From positions 4,836,001-4,900,000 of the forward strand of contig NZ_CP009747.1 in assembly GCF_000800255.1 (NCBI RefSeq): a stretch of 64,000 bases of DNA, given 5' to 3'. This DNA is from Pseudomonas parafulva (GTDB lineage: Bacteria; Pseudomonadota; Gammaproteobacteria; Pseudomonadales; Pseudomonadaceae). The notes under the pieces were generated by a model. The model saw only the letters and a program-made list of their open reading frames with translations, was not told the origin of the DNA and searched no databases. How positions within the stretch are numbered: position 1 is the first letter of the stretch; each line of letters begins with the position of its first letter. Position numbers and translations under genes: made by a program. Below are positions 46,859 through 57,622 of the stretch, in pieces.

Positions 46859-48030
46859 GGCAGCAGTTGCTCCCAGGCCGGTACGCCGAGCGGCGGACGC
46901 GGCAGATCGGTGAGGTCGGGGTGGGCGGCGGGGCGGATGCCGTCACGCTCGAAAGTGGCCAGCACGCGGTCGGCGAAGTCCGGGGCCAGGGCCAGCTTGG
47001 TCGGCCAGCCCACCAGCAGGGGTGCCTGCTCGCTGAGAAAGGCGTTGTCCGGACGTACCAGGCCCGATTGCGCCGGCTCGGCGCGGTCTACCCGCAAGGT
47101 GGCCCAGCGGATCTGTTGTTGATCGACCCAGGGCAGCAAACTGCCGATTTCCCGCTGCGCGGCGGCGATCTGCGCGGCCGGCTCGCGGGCCACGCCCTCG
47201 GCCTCGGCCAAATCGCCGCCCAAGTACCAGACCCACTGGCCATCGGCAGCCGGGTGGGTGGTCACCGTGACCCGGGGCTTGGGGCCACCTCCCAGGCAGT
47301 GGGCATACAGGGGTTTGAGGTTGGGACCTTTGGCCAGCACCATGTGCAGCGGCCGGCGCTGCTGGGCCGGTTGGCTCAGGCCGAGGGCGTGCAGCAGGTC
47401 TTCGTTGCCGCTCCCGGCACTGAGCACGATGCGTTGCGCACGGATTTCGCGGTCGTCGACCGTCAGCCCCACCAGCGCCTTGTCGTCGTGCAGTGGTGCG
47501 ATGCGCTCCCCAGCCAGCAGGCTGTCGCCGGCCAGTTCGGCGAGATTGGCCAGCAGGCTCGGCACGTCGATGACCAATTCGGCCAGGCGGTACACCTTGC
47601 CCTTGAACGCACGGTCCTGCAGGGCCGGGGGCAGGTGTTCGCCTTTGACCTGATCGACCCGACCGCGCACGGCCTTGCTGGCGAAGAAGCTGGTGAGGTT
47701 GCCGGCCAGGGTGCCGGGTGACCACAGGTAATGGGCCTCGGACAGCAGGCGGGTGTGGCGCAGGTCCAGTTCGCCATTGCCGGCCAGGGCTTCGCGCCAG
47801 CGCCGTGGCATGTCGGCAATGGCCTCGGAGGCGCCGGTCAGGGCGCCGTGCAGGGCATACTTGGTGCCGCCGTGAATGATGCCCTGGGACTTGAGCGTCT
47901 GTTCGCCGCCGAGACTGGCGCGCTCCACCAGCACTGTCGAGTAGCCCAGGCGCCGCAGCCTGGCATTGAGCCAGAGGCCTGCGACCCCGGCGCCGACGAT
48001 CAGTACGTCAGTGGAAATGGCAGATGGCAT
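46855..48030 (-). CDS. DAO/GlpD-like FAD-dependent oxidoreductase
   Basis: The 391-residue flavoprotein has an N-terminal FAD-binding motif, DVLIVGAGVAGLWLNARLRR, and QTLKSQGIIHGGTKYALHGA, resembling the SQGIIHGGxxY segment of glycerol-3-phosphate dehydrogenases and other DAO-family enzymes. The remainder of the substrate domain (VYRLAELVIDVPSLLANLAE) is not typical of GlpD, and the protein is much shorter than GlpD (about 510). Soluble, no signal peptide. The ATG at 48030 has CGAGG upstream. It is coupled to the aldo/keto reductase. Confidence 0.83.
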   Translation of the reverse strand: MPSAISTDVLIVGAGVAGLWLNARLRRLGYSTVLVERASLGGEQTLKSQGIIHGGTKYALHGALTGASEAIADMPRRWREALAGNGELDLRHTRLLSEAHYLWSPGTLAGNLTSFFASKAVRGRVDQVKGEHLPPALQDRAFKGKVYRLAELVIDVPSLLANLAELAGDSLLAGERIAPLHDDKALVGLTVDDREIRAQRIVLSAGSGNEDLLHALGLSQPAQQRRPLHMVLAKGPNLKPLYAHCLGGGPKPRVTVTTHPAADGQWVWYLGGDLAEAEGVAREPAAQIAAAQREIGSLLPWVDQQQIRWATLRVDRAEPAQSGLVRPDNAFLSEQAPLLVGWPTKLALAPDFADRVLATFERDGIRPAAHPDLTDLPRPPLGVPAWEQLLP

Positions 48031-48096
48031 GCGGGCACCTCGAAAACCGGAACGATTGCCCAGTATACAGGTGCGCTGCGGCCGTGGTCTTGACGC

Positions 48097-48429
48097 TCAG
48101 TGGCCGGCGGTCTTGGAGAACACCTGGATCACCACCACGCCGGCGACGATCAGCGCCATGCCCAGCATGGCCGGCAGGTCCAGCTTCTGGCCGTAGATCA
48201 CCAGCGCGGCCACGCTGATCAGCACGATTCCCAGCCCTGACCAGATCGCGTAGGCGATACCCACCGGAATGCTGCGCACCACCAGGGTGAGCATCCAGAA
48301 CGCAATGGCGTAGCCGCCGATCATCAACAACAGCGGCACGGGCGTGCTGAGACCTTTGACGGCTTTCATCGACGCGGTGGCGATGACTTCGGCGCAGATG
48401 GCGATGGCGAGATAGCTGTAGGCATTCAT
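48097..48429 (-). CDS. SMR-family multidrug/cation exporter (EmrE type)
   Basis: The 110-residue inner-membrane protein has four hydrophobic segments. The functional Glu of TM1 is in AICAEVIATASMKAVKGLST, the AExxxTxxxK signature, and YAIWSGLGIVLISVAALVIY gives the typical TM3 with the conserved Trp. This group exchanges protons for quaternary ammonium compounds and other lipophilic cations. The strong GGAGG site precedes the ATG. It diverges from a LysR-type regulator with 86 bases between, a common arrangement for regulator and target. Confidence 0.9.
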   Translation of the reverse strand: MNAYSYLAIAICAEVIATASMKAVKGLSTPVPLLLMIGGYAIAFWMLTLVVRSIPVGIAYAIWSGLGIVLISVAALVIYGQKLDLPAMLGMALIVAGVVVIQVFSKTAGH

Positions 48430-48478
48430 GGGCAGTTCCTCCGGTACAGGCTCGGCATTCTAGCGGTGGCATAGATGC

Positions 48479-48493
48479 GGTAAAGTCATTACC
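48479..48493. promoter_or_regulatory. Dyad in the SMR-LysR divergent region
   Basis: GGTAA-AGTCA-TTACC is a perfect 5-bp inverted repeat around a 5-base centre, placed 22 bases before the LysR ATG and 49 bases from the SMR start. It could be the LysR-type regulator's site; it also overlaps TAAAGT, a possible -10 for the regulator gene. The assignment is by position only. Confidence 0.4.
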
Positions 48494-48515
48494 TATCCGT
48501 TTTGGAGATGGGTTG

Positions 48516-49406
48516 ATGGCCGATCAGTGGAACCTCGAACAGTTGAAAACCTTCGTGCAGGTGGCGGAACTGCGGTCCTTTTCGGCGGTGGCACGGGCGC
48601 AGCGCAAGGCGCAGTCGGCAATCAGCACGGCCATTGCGTTGCTCGAAGCCGATTTGGGCGTGAGCCTGTTCGAGCGCAGCAGCGGCCGCCAGCCGACCCT
48701 CACTGAAAGCGGTGAGGTGCTGCTGGAGGACGCCCGTGAATTGCTGCGCCAGTGCGAGCGTTTCGACAGCCGCGCCCTGGCGCTGATGCGCGGCCAGGAG
48801 GCGTTGTTGCGCGTGGCCCAGGACGAGGCCATGCCTTATCAGCCGGTACTCGACAGCATGGATGACCTGGCCAGCCGCTTTCCGTACCTGCAGGTGCACC
48901 TGGCCAGCGGCGCCCAGGGCGATGTGGCGCGCAAACTGGTGCAGCGCCGCGCCGACCTGGGCTTGTTCTTCAACCACGAGAGCATCCCGGCCTCGTTGGA
49001 GCGCCGCACGCTGGGCAGCGTCGAGATGGTCACCGTGTGCGCCGTGAGTCATCCATTGGCACGGCAGGGGCGGGTGTCTCTGGAGCAATTGGCCCGCCAC
49101 CGACAGTTGCTGATCACGCCGGGTGACAGTGACTACCCGGGCGGGCAGGCGATCAGTCCGCAGGTGTGGCGCGCCGACAGCTTCTACGCCATGGCCGAGT
49201 TGCTCATGCGCGGGCTGGGGTGGGCGTGGCTGCCGCGCCATGTGGTGCAATACCCCACCTACCAGGCGCACATGCTCGAACTCGACAGCGAATGGCGCCC
49301 GCCGGCGCTGGTGGCCGAACTGGCCTGGCGCCGCGACGAGCCGCTGGGCCCAGCCGGGCAGTGGCTGGCCGAGCGTTTCGCCGTGCATTTGCGGGCCATC
49401 GGCTGA
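48516..49406 (+). CDS. LysR-family transcriptional regulator
   Basis: The 296-residue regulator has an N-terminal winged helix-turn-helix (LEQLKTFVQVAELRSFSAVA, then KAQSAISTAIALLEADLGVS) and a periplasmic-binding-protein-like effector domain. The usual LTTR signature is somewhat changed: RAQRKAQSAIS replaces the common HxTQPAVS. The start is ATG 48516 with GGAG eight bases upstream. It is divergent from the SMR exporter and therefore may control it. It is upstream of waaA in the same direction with 44 bases between. Confidence 0.9.
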   Translation: MADQWNLEQLKTFVQVAELRSFSAVARAQRKAQSAISTAIALLEADLGVSLFERSSGRQPTLTESGEVLLEDARELLRQCERFDSRALALMRGQEALLRVAQDEAMPYQPVLDSMDDLASRFPYLQVHLASGAQGDVARKLVQRRADLGLFFNHESIPASLERRTLGSVEMVTVCAVSHPLARQGRVSLEQLARHRQLLITPGDSDYPGGQAISPQVWRADSFYAMAELLMRGLGWAWLPRHVVQYPTYQAHMLELDSEWRPPALVAELAWRRDEPLGPAGQWLAERFAVHLRAIG

Positions 49407-49436
49407 GCGCGGCAGGTGTTTTGCGGCGGATCCGGG

Positions 49437-49442
49437 TAAACT
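49437..49442 (+). promoter_or_regulatory. Predicted -10 box of a leaderless or near-leaderless waaA transcript
   Basis: GGGTAAACT with TAAACT eight bases before the waaA ATG, the same spacing and nearly the same sequence as upstream of ygjP. No Shine-Dalgarno sequence fits in the eight bases GCGGCGCC. Read-through from the LysR gene is an alternative source of waaA mRNA. Confidence 0.45.
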
Positions 49443-49450
49443 GCGGCGCC

Positions 49451-50722
49451 ATGAACAGAACCCTCTATACCCTGCTGTTTCACTTGGGCCTGCCGCTGAT
49501 CGCGCTGCGCCTGTTCCTGCGCGGGCGCAAGGCACCGGCCTACCGCCAACGCATTGCCGAGCGCCTGGCGTTCGGCCTGCCGGCCATGCGCCAGGGGGGC
49601 ATCTGGGTGCATGCCGTGTCGGTGGGCGAGAGCATTGCTGCGGCGCCGCTGGTCCGGGCGCTGTTGCAGGCCTATCCGCAGTTGCCGATCACCCTGACCT
49701 GCATGACGCCGACTGGCTCGGAACGCATCCGCGCGATGTTCGCCGACGAACCGCGGGTGCAGCACTGCTACCTGCCCTACGACCTGCCTTGGGCCGCCGG
49801 ACGTTTCCTCGACCGGGTGCGCCCGCGCCTTGGCATCATCATGGAAACCGAGTTGTGGCCCAACCACATCCACCAGTGCGCACGGCGCGGCATTCCCGTG
49901 GCCTTGGCCAATGCACGGCTGTCGGCGCGTTCGGCGCGTGGCTATGCGCGGTTCGCCGGACTCACCCGGCCGATGCTCGAAGAGATGAGCCTGATCGCCG
50001 TGCAGACCGAAACCGAAGCCGAGCGCTTTCGCAGCCTGGGCGCCCGTGCCGAGTGCGTGCAGGTCACCGGTTCGATCAAGTTCGACCTGAAGCTGGATGA
50101 CACCTTGGTGCCGCGCGCTCGGCAATTGCGTGAGCAGTGGGGCGCCAGCCAGCGGCCAGTGTGGATCGCTGCCAGTACCCATGAGGGTGAAGATGCGGCA
50201 ATCCTCGACGCCCACCGGCGTGTGCTCCAGGTGCATGGCGATGCGTTGCTGATTCTGGTGCCGCGCCACCCGGAACGATTCGACGCCGTGCACGCGCTGT
50301 GTCGCGCCAGCTTCACCACGGTGCGGCGATCTGCCGAGGTGGCAGTGGACGGGCAGACCCAGGTGTTGCTCGGCGACACCATGGGCGAATTGCTGTTCCT
50401 CTACGCCCTGGCCGATATTGCCTTCGTAGGCGGCAGCCTGGTGCCCACCGGCGGGCACAACCCGCTGGAGCCGGCGGCGTTGGGGTTGCCGGTGATCACC
50501 GGTGCGCACGTCTTCAACTTCCTGGAAATCAGCGCGATGCTGCGCGATGCCGGCGCCTTGCTGCAGGTGGACGACGCCGAAGGCTTGGCCGCGGCTGTAC
50601 GTCGTCTGATCGAGTTGCCCCAGGACGGCCGGCGCATGGGCGAGGCGGGCAGGGCGGTGATGCAGGCCAACCAGGGCGCCTTGCAGCGCTTGCTCGACGG
50701 GTTGGCGAAGCTGATCGGCTGA
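49451..50722 (+). CDS. waaA: 3-deoxy-D-manno-octulosonic acid (Kdo) transferase
   Basis: Adds Kdo residues from CMP-Kdo to lipid IVA at the cytoplasmic face of the inner membrane, the essential first step of LPS core assembly. The 423-residue protein has an N-terminal membrane anchor (TLLFHLGLPLIALRLFLRGR), WVHAVSVGESIAAAPLVRAL with the likely catalytic Glu, IIMETELWPNHIHQCARRGI, and the donor-site region GGSLVPTGGHNPLEPAALGL. All are hallmarks of GT30 enzymes. It converges with tolC over 36 bases. Confidence 0.96.
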   Translation: MNRTLYTLLFHLGLPLIALRLFLRGRKAPAYRQRIAERLAFGLPAMRQGGIWVHAVSVGESIAAAPLVRALLQAYPQLPITLTCMTPTGSERIRAMFADEPRVQHCYLPYDLPWAAGRFLDRVRPRLGIIMETELWPNHIHQCARRGIPVALANARLSARSARGYARFAGLTRPMLEEMSLIAVQTETEAERFRSLGARAECVQVTGSIKFDLKLDDTLVPRARQLREQWGASQRPVWIAASTHEGEDAAILDAHRRVLQVHGDALLILVPRHPERFDAVHALCRASFTTVRRSAEVAVDGQTQVLLGDTMGELLFLYALADIAFVGGSLVPTGGHNPLEPAALGLPVITGAHVFNFLEISAMLRDAGALLQVDDAEGLAAAVRRLIELPQDGRRMGEAGRAVMQANQGALQRLLDGLAKLIG

Positions 50723-50758
50723 CCCGCGCGTCCGATCGGCCCCGCCAATGCCGCCGAC

Positions 50759-52195
50759 TCAGCGTCGGCGCTCGAAGTTCTTCGCCGCTGCCGCTGCCAG
50801 GTCTGGCGGCAGGAAGTCCTTGTCCGGGTTGTAGTCGGGCTTCAGGTAGCGTCCCAGGTCTTGCAGATCCTGCGGGCTGAGGGTGCCGGCCGCCTGTTTC
50901 AGGCGCAGGTTGTCGAGGATGTAGTCGTAGCGGCTGTTGTTGTAGTCGCGCACCGAGGCATACAGCTGACGTTGGGCGTCGAGCACGTCGACGATGTTGC
51001 GGGTGCCCACCTGATAGCCGATTTCGGTGGCTTCCAGCGCGCTCTGGTTGGAGACGATCGACTGCTTGCGTGCCTGCACCTGCTCCACGTCGGTATTGAC
51101 CGCCCGGTGCAGGTTGCGGGTGTTCTCGACCACCTGGCGGCGCAGGCTTTCGCGCTGCTGCTCGCTCTGGTTCAACCGCGCATAGGCCTCGCGCACCTGC
51201 GAACTGGTGAGCCCGCCGCTGTAGATCGGAATGTTCAATTGCAGACCGACGCTGGTCTGCTCCACATCGCCGCCGTAGCGCACACCCGGTTGCGGCGCTG
51301 GATTGCTGAATCCAAGGTTGTCGTTGTCGCCTTTCTGGTAGCGCGCCACGGCATCGAGGGTGGGTGCATGGCCAGCCTTGCGCTGGCGCAGGGTTTCCTC
51401 GGCAGCCTCCACCGCGTGGTTGGTGGCCAGCAGGTTGAGGTTCTGCCGCGCGGCGGTCTCGACCCAGGCTTTGGCGTCATTGGGCGTGGGCACTTGCACC
51501 GGCAGGCTGTGCACCACGCCCTGCAGCGAGCCGTACTCGCGGTTGGTCAGGGTCACCAGCGCCTCGAAGGCGTCCTGCACCTGGCGCTCGGCCAGGATGC
51601 GGTTGGCGCGGGCGGTGTCGTAGCCAGCCTGGGACTGCAGCACGTCGGTCTTGTCGGAAAGGCCCACGTCGAAGCGTTCGTTGGACTGGTCGAGCTGGCG
51701 CTTGAACGCTGCTTCCTCGGCCTTGGTCGAGGCCAGGTTGTCCTGGGCGCGCAGCACCGTGAAGTAGCGCTCGGCGCTTTGCAGGATCAGGTTCTGTTCG
51801 GTGGCCGACAACTCCAGCGCGGCCTGTTCGTTGACCGCTTCGGCGGCCTGCAACTGGAACCAGCGGTCGGCACGGAACAGCGGCTGCGACAGGGTCGCGC
51901 TCCAGGCGGTGCCGCTGCGCGTGGAGGTGATCGATGGCTGATCCAGCTGGGTGCGGGTGTTCATCGTCTCGGCCCCGGCGGAGAGGTTGGGCAGCAGGCC
52001 CGCCCGCGCCTGCGGCACCACTTCCCGGCGCGCGCCGTAGTCGGCGCGGGCGGCCGCGAGGTCGGCATTGTTGCCCACCGCTTCCTGGTAGACGCTGACC
52101 AGGTCGGTCTTCACCGTCATGGGCACAGCCGCTGCCCAGGCCGCACCGTGGGACGCACAAGACACGGCGAGCGCCAGTGAAAGTTTGCGCAGCAT
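50759..52195 (-). CDS. tolC: TolC-family outer membrane efflux protein
   Basis: Outer-membrane and periplasmic channel for tripartite efflux pumps and type I secretion. The 478-residue protein from ATG 52195 has a signal peptide (MLRKLSLALAVSCASHGAAW, cleavage near AWAAA). Two repeats are typical of OEP proteins; helical segments such as GLSDKTDVLQSQAGYDTARA and GYQVGTRNIVDVLDAQRQLY carry the conserved VG-x(4)-DVLDAQ element in each half. The in-frame extension upstream to 52459 was rejected because the ribosome site AAGGA and the signal peptide both point to 52195. The P. aeruginosa counterpart next to thiC is OpmH. It is divergent from thiC, with the riboswitch leader between. Confidence 0.93.
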   Translation of the reverse strand: MLRKLSLALAVSCASHGAAWAAAVPMTVKTDLVSVYQEAVGNNADLAAARADYGARREVVPQARAGLLPNLSAGAETMNTRTQLDQPSITSTRSGTAWSATLSQPLFRADRWFQLQAAEAVNEQAALELSATEQNLILQSAERYFTVLRAQDNLASTKAEEAAFKRQLDQSNERFDVGLSDKTDVLQSQAGYDTARANRILAERQVQDAFEALVTLTNREYGSLQGVVHSLPVQVPTPNDAKAWVETAARQNLNLLATNHAVEAAEETLRQRKAGHAPTLDAVARYQKGDNDNLGFSNPAPQPGVRYGGDVEQTSVGLQLNIPIYSGGLTSSQVREAYARLNQSEQQRESLRRQVVENTRNLHRAVNTDVEQVQARKQSIVSNQSALEATEIGYQVGTRNIVDVLDAQRQLYASVRDYNNSRYDYILDNLRLKQAAGTLSPQDLQDLGRYLKPDYNPDKDFLPPDLAAAAAKNFERRR

Positions 52196-52360
52196 AGGGC
52201 AATCCTTGTACGAAAAATAATTTCTGAACTGTTGAGTATCGGGCGATGCGCCAGTGTAGTGCCGGGCGCCGCCGGCAACAATCGGCGGCCTGCGCCTTTC
52301 GTCCCTTGCCCGGCAATGCGCTTGGCTTTGCAGACCAGACCAGTCTAGACTGCGCAAGTT

Positions 52361-54501
<2,141 letters not shown>

Positions 54502-54508
54502 GTGCGGC

Positions 54509-54542
54509 GGGCCGCGCGGTTGCACACCGCGCGGCCCTTTTC
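54509..54542 (+). terminator. Intrinsic terminator after thiC
   Basis: GGGCCGCGCGGT (54509-54520), loop TGCAC, ACCGCGCGGCCC (54526-54537), then TTTTT (54538-54542). The 12-bp perfect stem and T-run make this a textbook Rho-independent terminator. Confidence 0.95.
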
Positions 54543-54589
54543 AGCGAGTCGAGGTGCCGTTCGCGGGCAAGCCGCAACGGCCGACGCGC

Positions 54590-55336
54590 TTAGCCTCGGC
54601 CAGGGAACAGCTCTGGACGGATGACGCCGTTCAGGCGTGGATAGGGGATTTTCAGTTCGACGTGGCCCATGGAGTAAGGGGCGATGGCATAGACCTCGTA
54701 CTTCACCACGACCGCACCGTAGGTCAGGGCGATGTGCGGCGATGGCTTGAACGGCCAGGTTTTGACGAACTCGGCGTCCTTGTCCATGCCCGTGCTGATC
54801 AGCCAGGCGCGGTGCGATTCCTCGACGGTTTTCCAGAAGGTGTCTTCCTGGCCGGGGATCAGCATGTCCTGCAGGGTCAGCACCTTGTCCTGCTTGCGCG
54901 AGTAGTTGATGAAGGCGCGGCCCGGCATGCCATGGGCACCGCCGCTGTCCAGGTAGCTGGACAATTCGACGATCACCAGTCCGTCATGCTGCTCGCGTAC
55001 CTTGGCTTGCAGGTAGCTGCTGTTGCGCGCCGGGGCGCTGGCCAGGTACTGCTGTTCGTATTGCTGCAACGTGGTCGGCGCAGTGCCGCGCTGATTGTCT
55101 TCGGTCAGTTGCAGCAGGCGGCGCTCCACCAGGGCATCGAGCTTGGGCAACGTCGGGAAGTGCACGGTGTCGATATTCACCAGAGGGCAGTCGCGCTCGC
55201 TGCAGCCGGGTTTGACGTGTTCCCAGGCTTCGCGCTTGACCTCGACCGGCGCGCGGTAGTTGGGCGCGAACAGGCTCTGGCAGGCGCCGAGGGTCATCGC
55301 CAACAGGGCGACGGCGGTCAGTTTGACGAGCGTCAT
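54590..55336 (-). CDS. Lipoprotein with DUF3298-like domain
   Basis: The 248-residue protein has a lipoprotein signal peptide, MTLVKLTAVALLAMTLGACQ, with lipobox LGAC. The residue after the Cys is Gln-Ser, which favours outer-membrane sorting. The rest resembles DUF4163/DUF3298 proteins (RsiV-like extracytoplasmic domain), as in SSYLDSGGAHGMPGRAFINY and VLTLQDMLIPGQEDTFWKTV. No catalytic residues are recognised. The start is ATG 55336 with AAGGA upstream; the longer frame to 55564 was rejected. It is convergent with thiC and divergent from nudF. Confidence 0.83.
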   Translation of the reverse strand: MTLVKLTAVALLAMTLGACQSLFAPNYRAPVEVKREAWEHVKPGCSERDCPLVNIDTVHFPTLPKLDALVERRLLQLTEDNQRGTAPTTLQQYEQQYLASAPARNSSYLQAKVREQHDGLVIVELSSYLDSGGAHGMPGRAFINYSRKQDKVLTLQDMLIPGQEDTFWKTVEESHRAWLISTGMDKDAEFVKTWPFKPSPHIALTYGAVVVKYEVYAIAPYSMGHVELKIPYPRLNGVIRPELFPGRG

Positions 55337-55508
55337 GGGAGTCCTTGCAGAACGGGGTTGATCGGCCTTGGACCGTCGGCAGGGCCTTCGGTTCGCCACT
55401 AAGCTAACAGAGTGCAGGCGGCCTGTCCCGGTCGCGGGAAAGGGATGAAACGCGGCGATTCGCAGAGTAGGATGGCGCGATGCAGTGGTTGATGTAGCGA
55501 GGAATTTC

Positions 55509-56126
55509 ATGTCAGACACCTTGAACACGGTGCCCAGGGCGGTGCAGATCGTCGAGCGGACCAATTGCTTCCAGGGCTTCTACAAGCTCGACAAAGTGCG
55601 CCTGCGCCACGAGCTGTTCGCCGGCGGCATGGGCCGTGAGATCAGCCGCGAGCTGTTCGTGCGCCATGATGCGGTGTGCGTGCTGCCCTACGACCCGCAG
55701 CGCGACGAAGTGGTGCTGATCGAGCAGTTTCGCGTCGGTGCGCTGGACAAGACCGACAACCCTTGGCTGATCGAACTGGTCGCCGGTCTGATCGACAAGG
55801 ACGAGCAGCCCGAGGAAGTGGCCCATCGCGAAGCCGAGGAAGAAGCCGGCCTGCACTTTGCCGCGCTATGGCCGATGACCCGCTACTTCCCCTCGCCGGG
55901 CGGCAGTGACGAATACGTGCACCTGTTCCTGGGTCGCTGCAGCAGCGAGGGCGCCGGCGGACTGCATGGCCTAGAAGAGGAGGGCGAGGACATCCGCGTG
56001 CGCGTGTGGACCTTCGACGACGCTTTGCAGGCGGTGCGCGACGGGCGCATTGCCAACGCCGCGAGCATCATCGCCCTGCAATGGCTGGCGCTGAACCGCG
56101 ACGAAGTGCGGGGGATGTGGAGGTGA
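55509..56126 (+). CDS. nudF: ADP-ribose pyrophosphatase
   Basis: Nudix hydrolase that cleaves ADP-ribose to AMP and ribose-5-phosphate. The 205-residue protein has the complete Nudix box GLIDKDEQPEEVAHREAEEE followed by AGL, and the GGSDEYVHLFLGRC segment seen in ADP-ribose-specific members. The start is ATG 55509 with GAGG six bases upstream; the extension from 55485 was rejected. The gene order nudF-yqiB-cpdA-yqiA-parE is the same as in E. coli, which supports the assignment. The stop overlaps the next GTG. Confidence 0.94.
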   Translation: MSDTLNTVPRAVQIVERTNCFQGFYKLDKVRLRHELFAGGMGREISRELFVRHDAVCVLPYDPQRDEVVLIEQFRVGALDKTDNPWLIELVAGLIDKDEQPEEVAHREAEEEAGLHFAALWPMTRYFPSPGGSDEYVHLFLGRCSSEGAGGLHGLEEEGEDIRVRVWTFDDALQAVRDGRIANAASIIALQWLALNRDEVRGMWR

Positions 56127-56569
56127 ACCTGCTGCGCGAACGCTATCGGGTCGACCTGGCCGGGCTGCAGGCGGCCTGTGAGGCCAACTACGCCCGGCTG
56201 ATGCGCCTGCTGCCGGACATGCGCAGCACCCAGAGTTCGCGACGCATCGGTATGACCCAGGGTGACCAGATGCTCGGGGTGCTGGTGCTCGAGGTGGTGC
56301 TGGCCTGCCCCTATACCACCACCTTGCGTGTGCGCCAGGAGCACAGCCTGCCCTGGTTGCCGGTTCCGCACTTGGAGGTGCAGGTGTATCACGATGCGCG
56401 CATGGCCGAGGTGGTCAGTGCCGAGCATGCGCGGCGCCTGCGCAGCATCTATCCGTATCCGAATGCGGCGATGCACCAGCCCGACGAAAAGGCTCAGCTC
56501 AACCTGTTCCTCGGCGAATGGCTGAGCCACTGCCTGGCCTGCGGCCATGAGTACGAAACCGTGCGTTGA
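56123..56569 (+). CDS. yqiB: DUF1249 protein, YqiB homologue
   Basis: Small cytoplasmic protein of 148 residues with unknown function. DLAGLQAACEANYARLMRLL at the start, PHLEVQVYHDARMAEVVSAE in the middle and LNLFLGEWLSHCLACGHEYE at the C-terminus match DUF1249 proteins. The start is the GTG at 56123, overlapping the nudF stop as GTGA, so it is translationally coupled to nudF. Neighbour order is conserved with E. coli. Confidence 0.85.
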   Translation: MNLLRERYRVDLAGLQAACEANYARLMRLLPDMRSTQSSRRIGMTQGDQMLGVLVLEVVLACPYTTTLRVRQEHSLPWLPVPHLEVQVYHDARMAEVVSAEHARRLRSIYPYPNAAMHQPDEKAQLNLFLGEWLSHCLACGHEYETVR

Positions 56570-56653
56570 AATGTGACGCTCGTCGATTTTGCGTCTTTGC
56601 CTCATCTTTCACTGCGTCCATAATTCTGCCGATTCCGCACAAGGAGACGGCCG

Positions 56654-57463
56654 TTGTCGCACCCACCCACGCCTCCCGCACCGCTGCACCTGGTGCAATT
56701 GACCGACCCTCATCTGTTCGCCGATCCCGCGGGGGCCATGCTTGGCCTGAACACCCGCGACAGCCTGCGCCATGTGATCGCGCAGGTACGCCGCGAACAG
56801 CCGCGCATCGACCTGCTGTTGTGCACCGGTGATTTGTCCCAGGATGGCAGCGCCGCGTCCTATGCCGCGTTTCGCCAGCTCACCGACGAGCTGGGCGCGG
56901 CAGCCCGCTGGCTGCCAGGCAATCACGACGACGCCCGACTCATGGCCGAGGTGACCGCGCACAGCGCGCTGATGCAGGCGGTGACCGATATCGGCGCCTG
57001 GCGCATCGTCATGCTCGACAGCGCCGTGCCCGGTGCCACCCATGGTCAGCTCGCGGCGGCGCAACTGGCGCTGCTCGACGCTGCCTTGGCCAGCGCGGGA
57101 GACCGTTACTGCCTGGTCTGCTGCCATCATCAGCCGGTGGATATCGGTTGCGCCTGGATCGCCCCGATCGGCCTGCGCAACGCCGATCAGCTCTTGGCGC
57201 GCCTGGCGCAGTACCCTCAGGTCAAGGCGCTGCTCTGGGGGCATGTGCATCAGGAGTGGGACGAGGTGCGCGAGGGGCTGCGGTTGCTGGCCAGTCCATC
57301 GACCTGCCTGCAATTCGCCCCCGGCAGCGCGGATTTTCAGGTGAGCGAGCAGCAGCCAGGCTATCGCTGGTTGCGCCTGCATGCCGATGGACGGTTGGAA
57401 ACCGGCGTCGAGCGGGCACGGGATTTCCAGGTCACGCTGGATTTCGACAGTCCTGGCTATTGA
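56654..57463 (+). CDS. cpdA: 3',5'-cyclic-AMP phosphodiesterase CpdA
   Basis: Class III cyclic nucleotide phosphodiesterase that lowers cAMP, and hence Vfr/CRP activity, in pseudomonads. The 269-residue protein carries all five metallophosphoesterase blocks: LVQLTDPHLFADP, CTGDLSQDGSAAS, LPGNHDDARL, VCCHHQPVDIG and WGHVHQEWDE. The start is a TTG at 56654 with AAGGAG seven bases upstream; no ATG is available near the conserved N-terminus. It follows yqiB by 84 bases, so it could have its own promoter. Confidence 0.93.
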   Translation: MSHPPTPPAPLHLVQLTDPHLFADPAGAMLGLNTRDSLRHVIAQVRREQPRIDLLLCTGDLSQDGSAASYAAFRQLTDELGAAARWLPGNHDDARLMAEVTAHSALMQAVTDIGAWRIVMLDSAVPGATHGQLAAAQLALLDAALASAGDRYCLVCCHHQPVDIGCAWIAPIGLRNADQLLARLAQYPQVKALLWGHVHQEWDEVREGLRLLASPSTCLQFAPGSADFQVSEQQPGYRWLRLHADGRLETGVERARDFQVTLDFDSPGY

Positions 57464-57622
57464 GGCCTGCGGCAGCCTCGAGAGGGGACGCCGTGCTCAG
57501 GGTGTGTTGCCGAAGAACTCGTAGGTAAAGTCCGGGCCTTTCGTCAAAACCCCGCGAACAGGCTAAACTGCGCGTCCTACGCCCATCACATCGGGCGCGA
57601 AGCCGCAGATTCCGGGGGTAGC

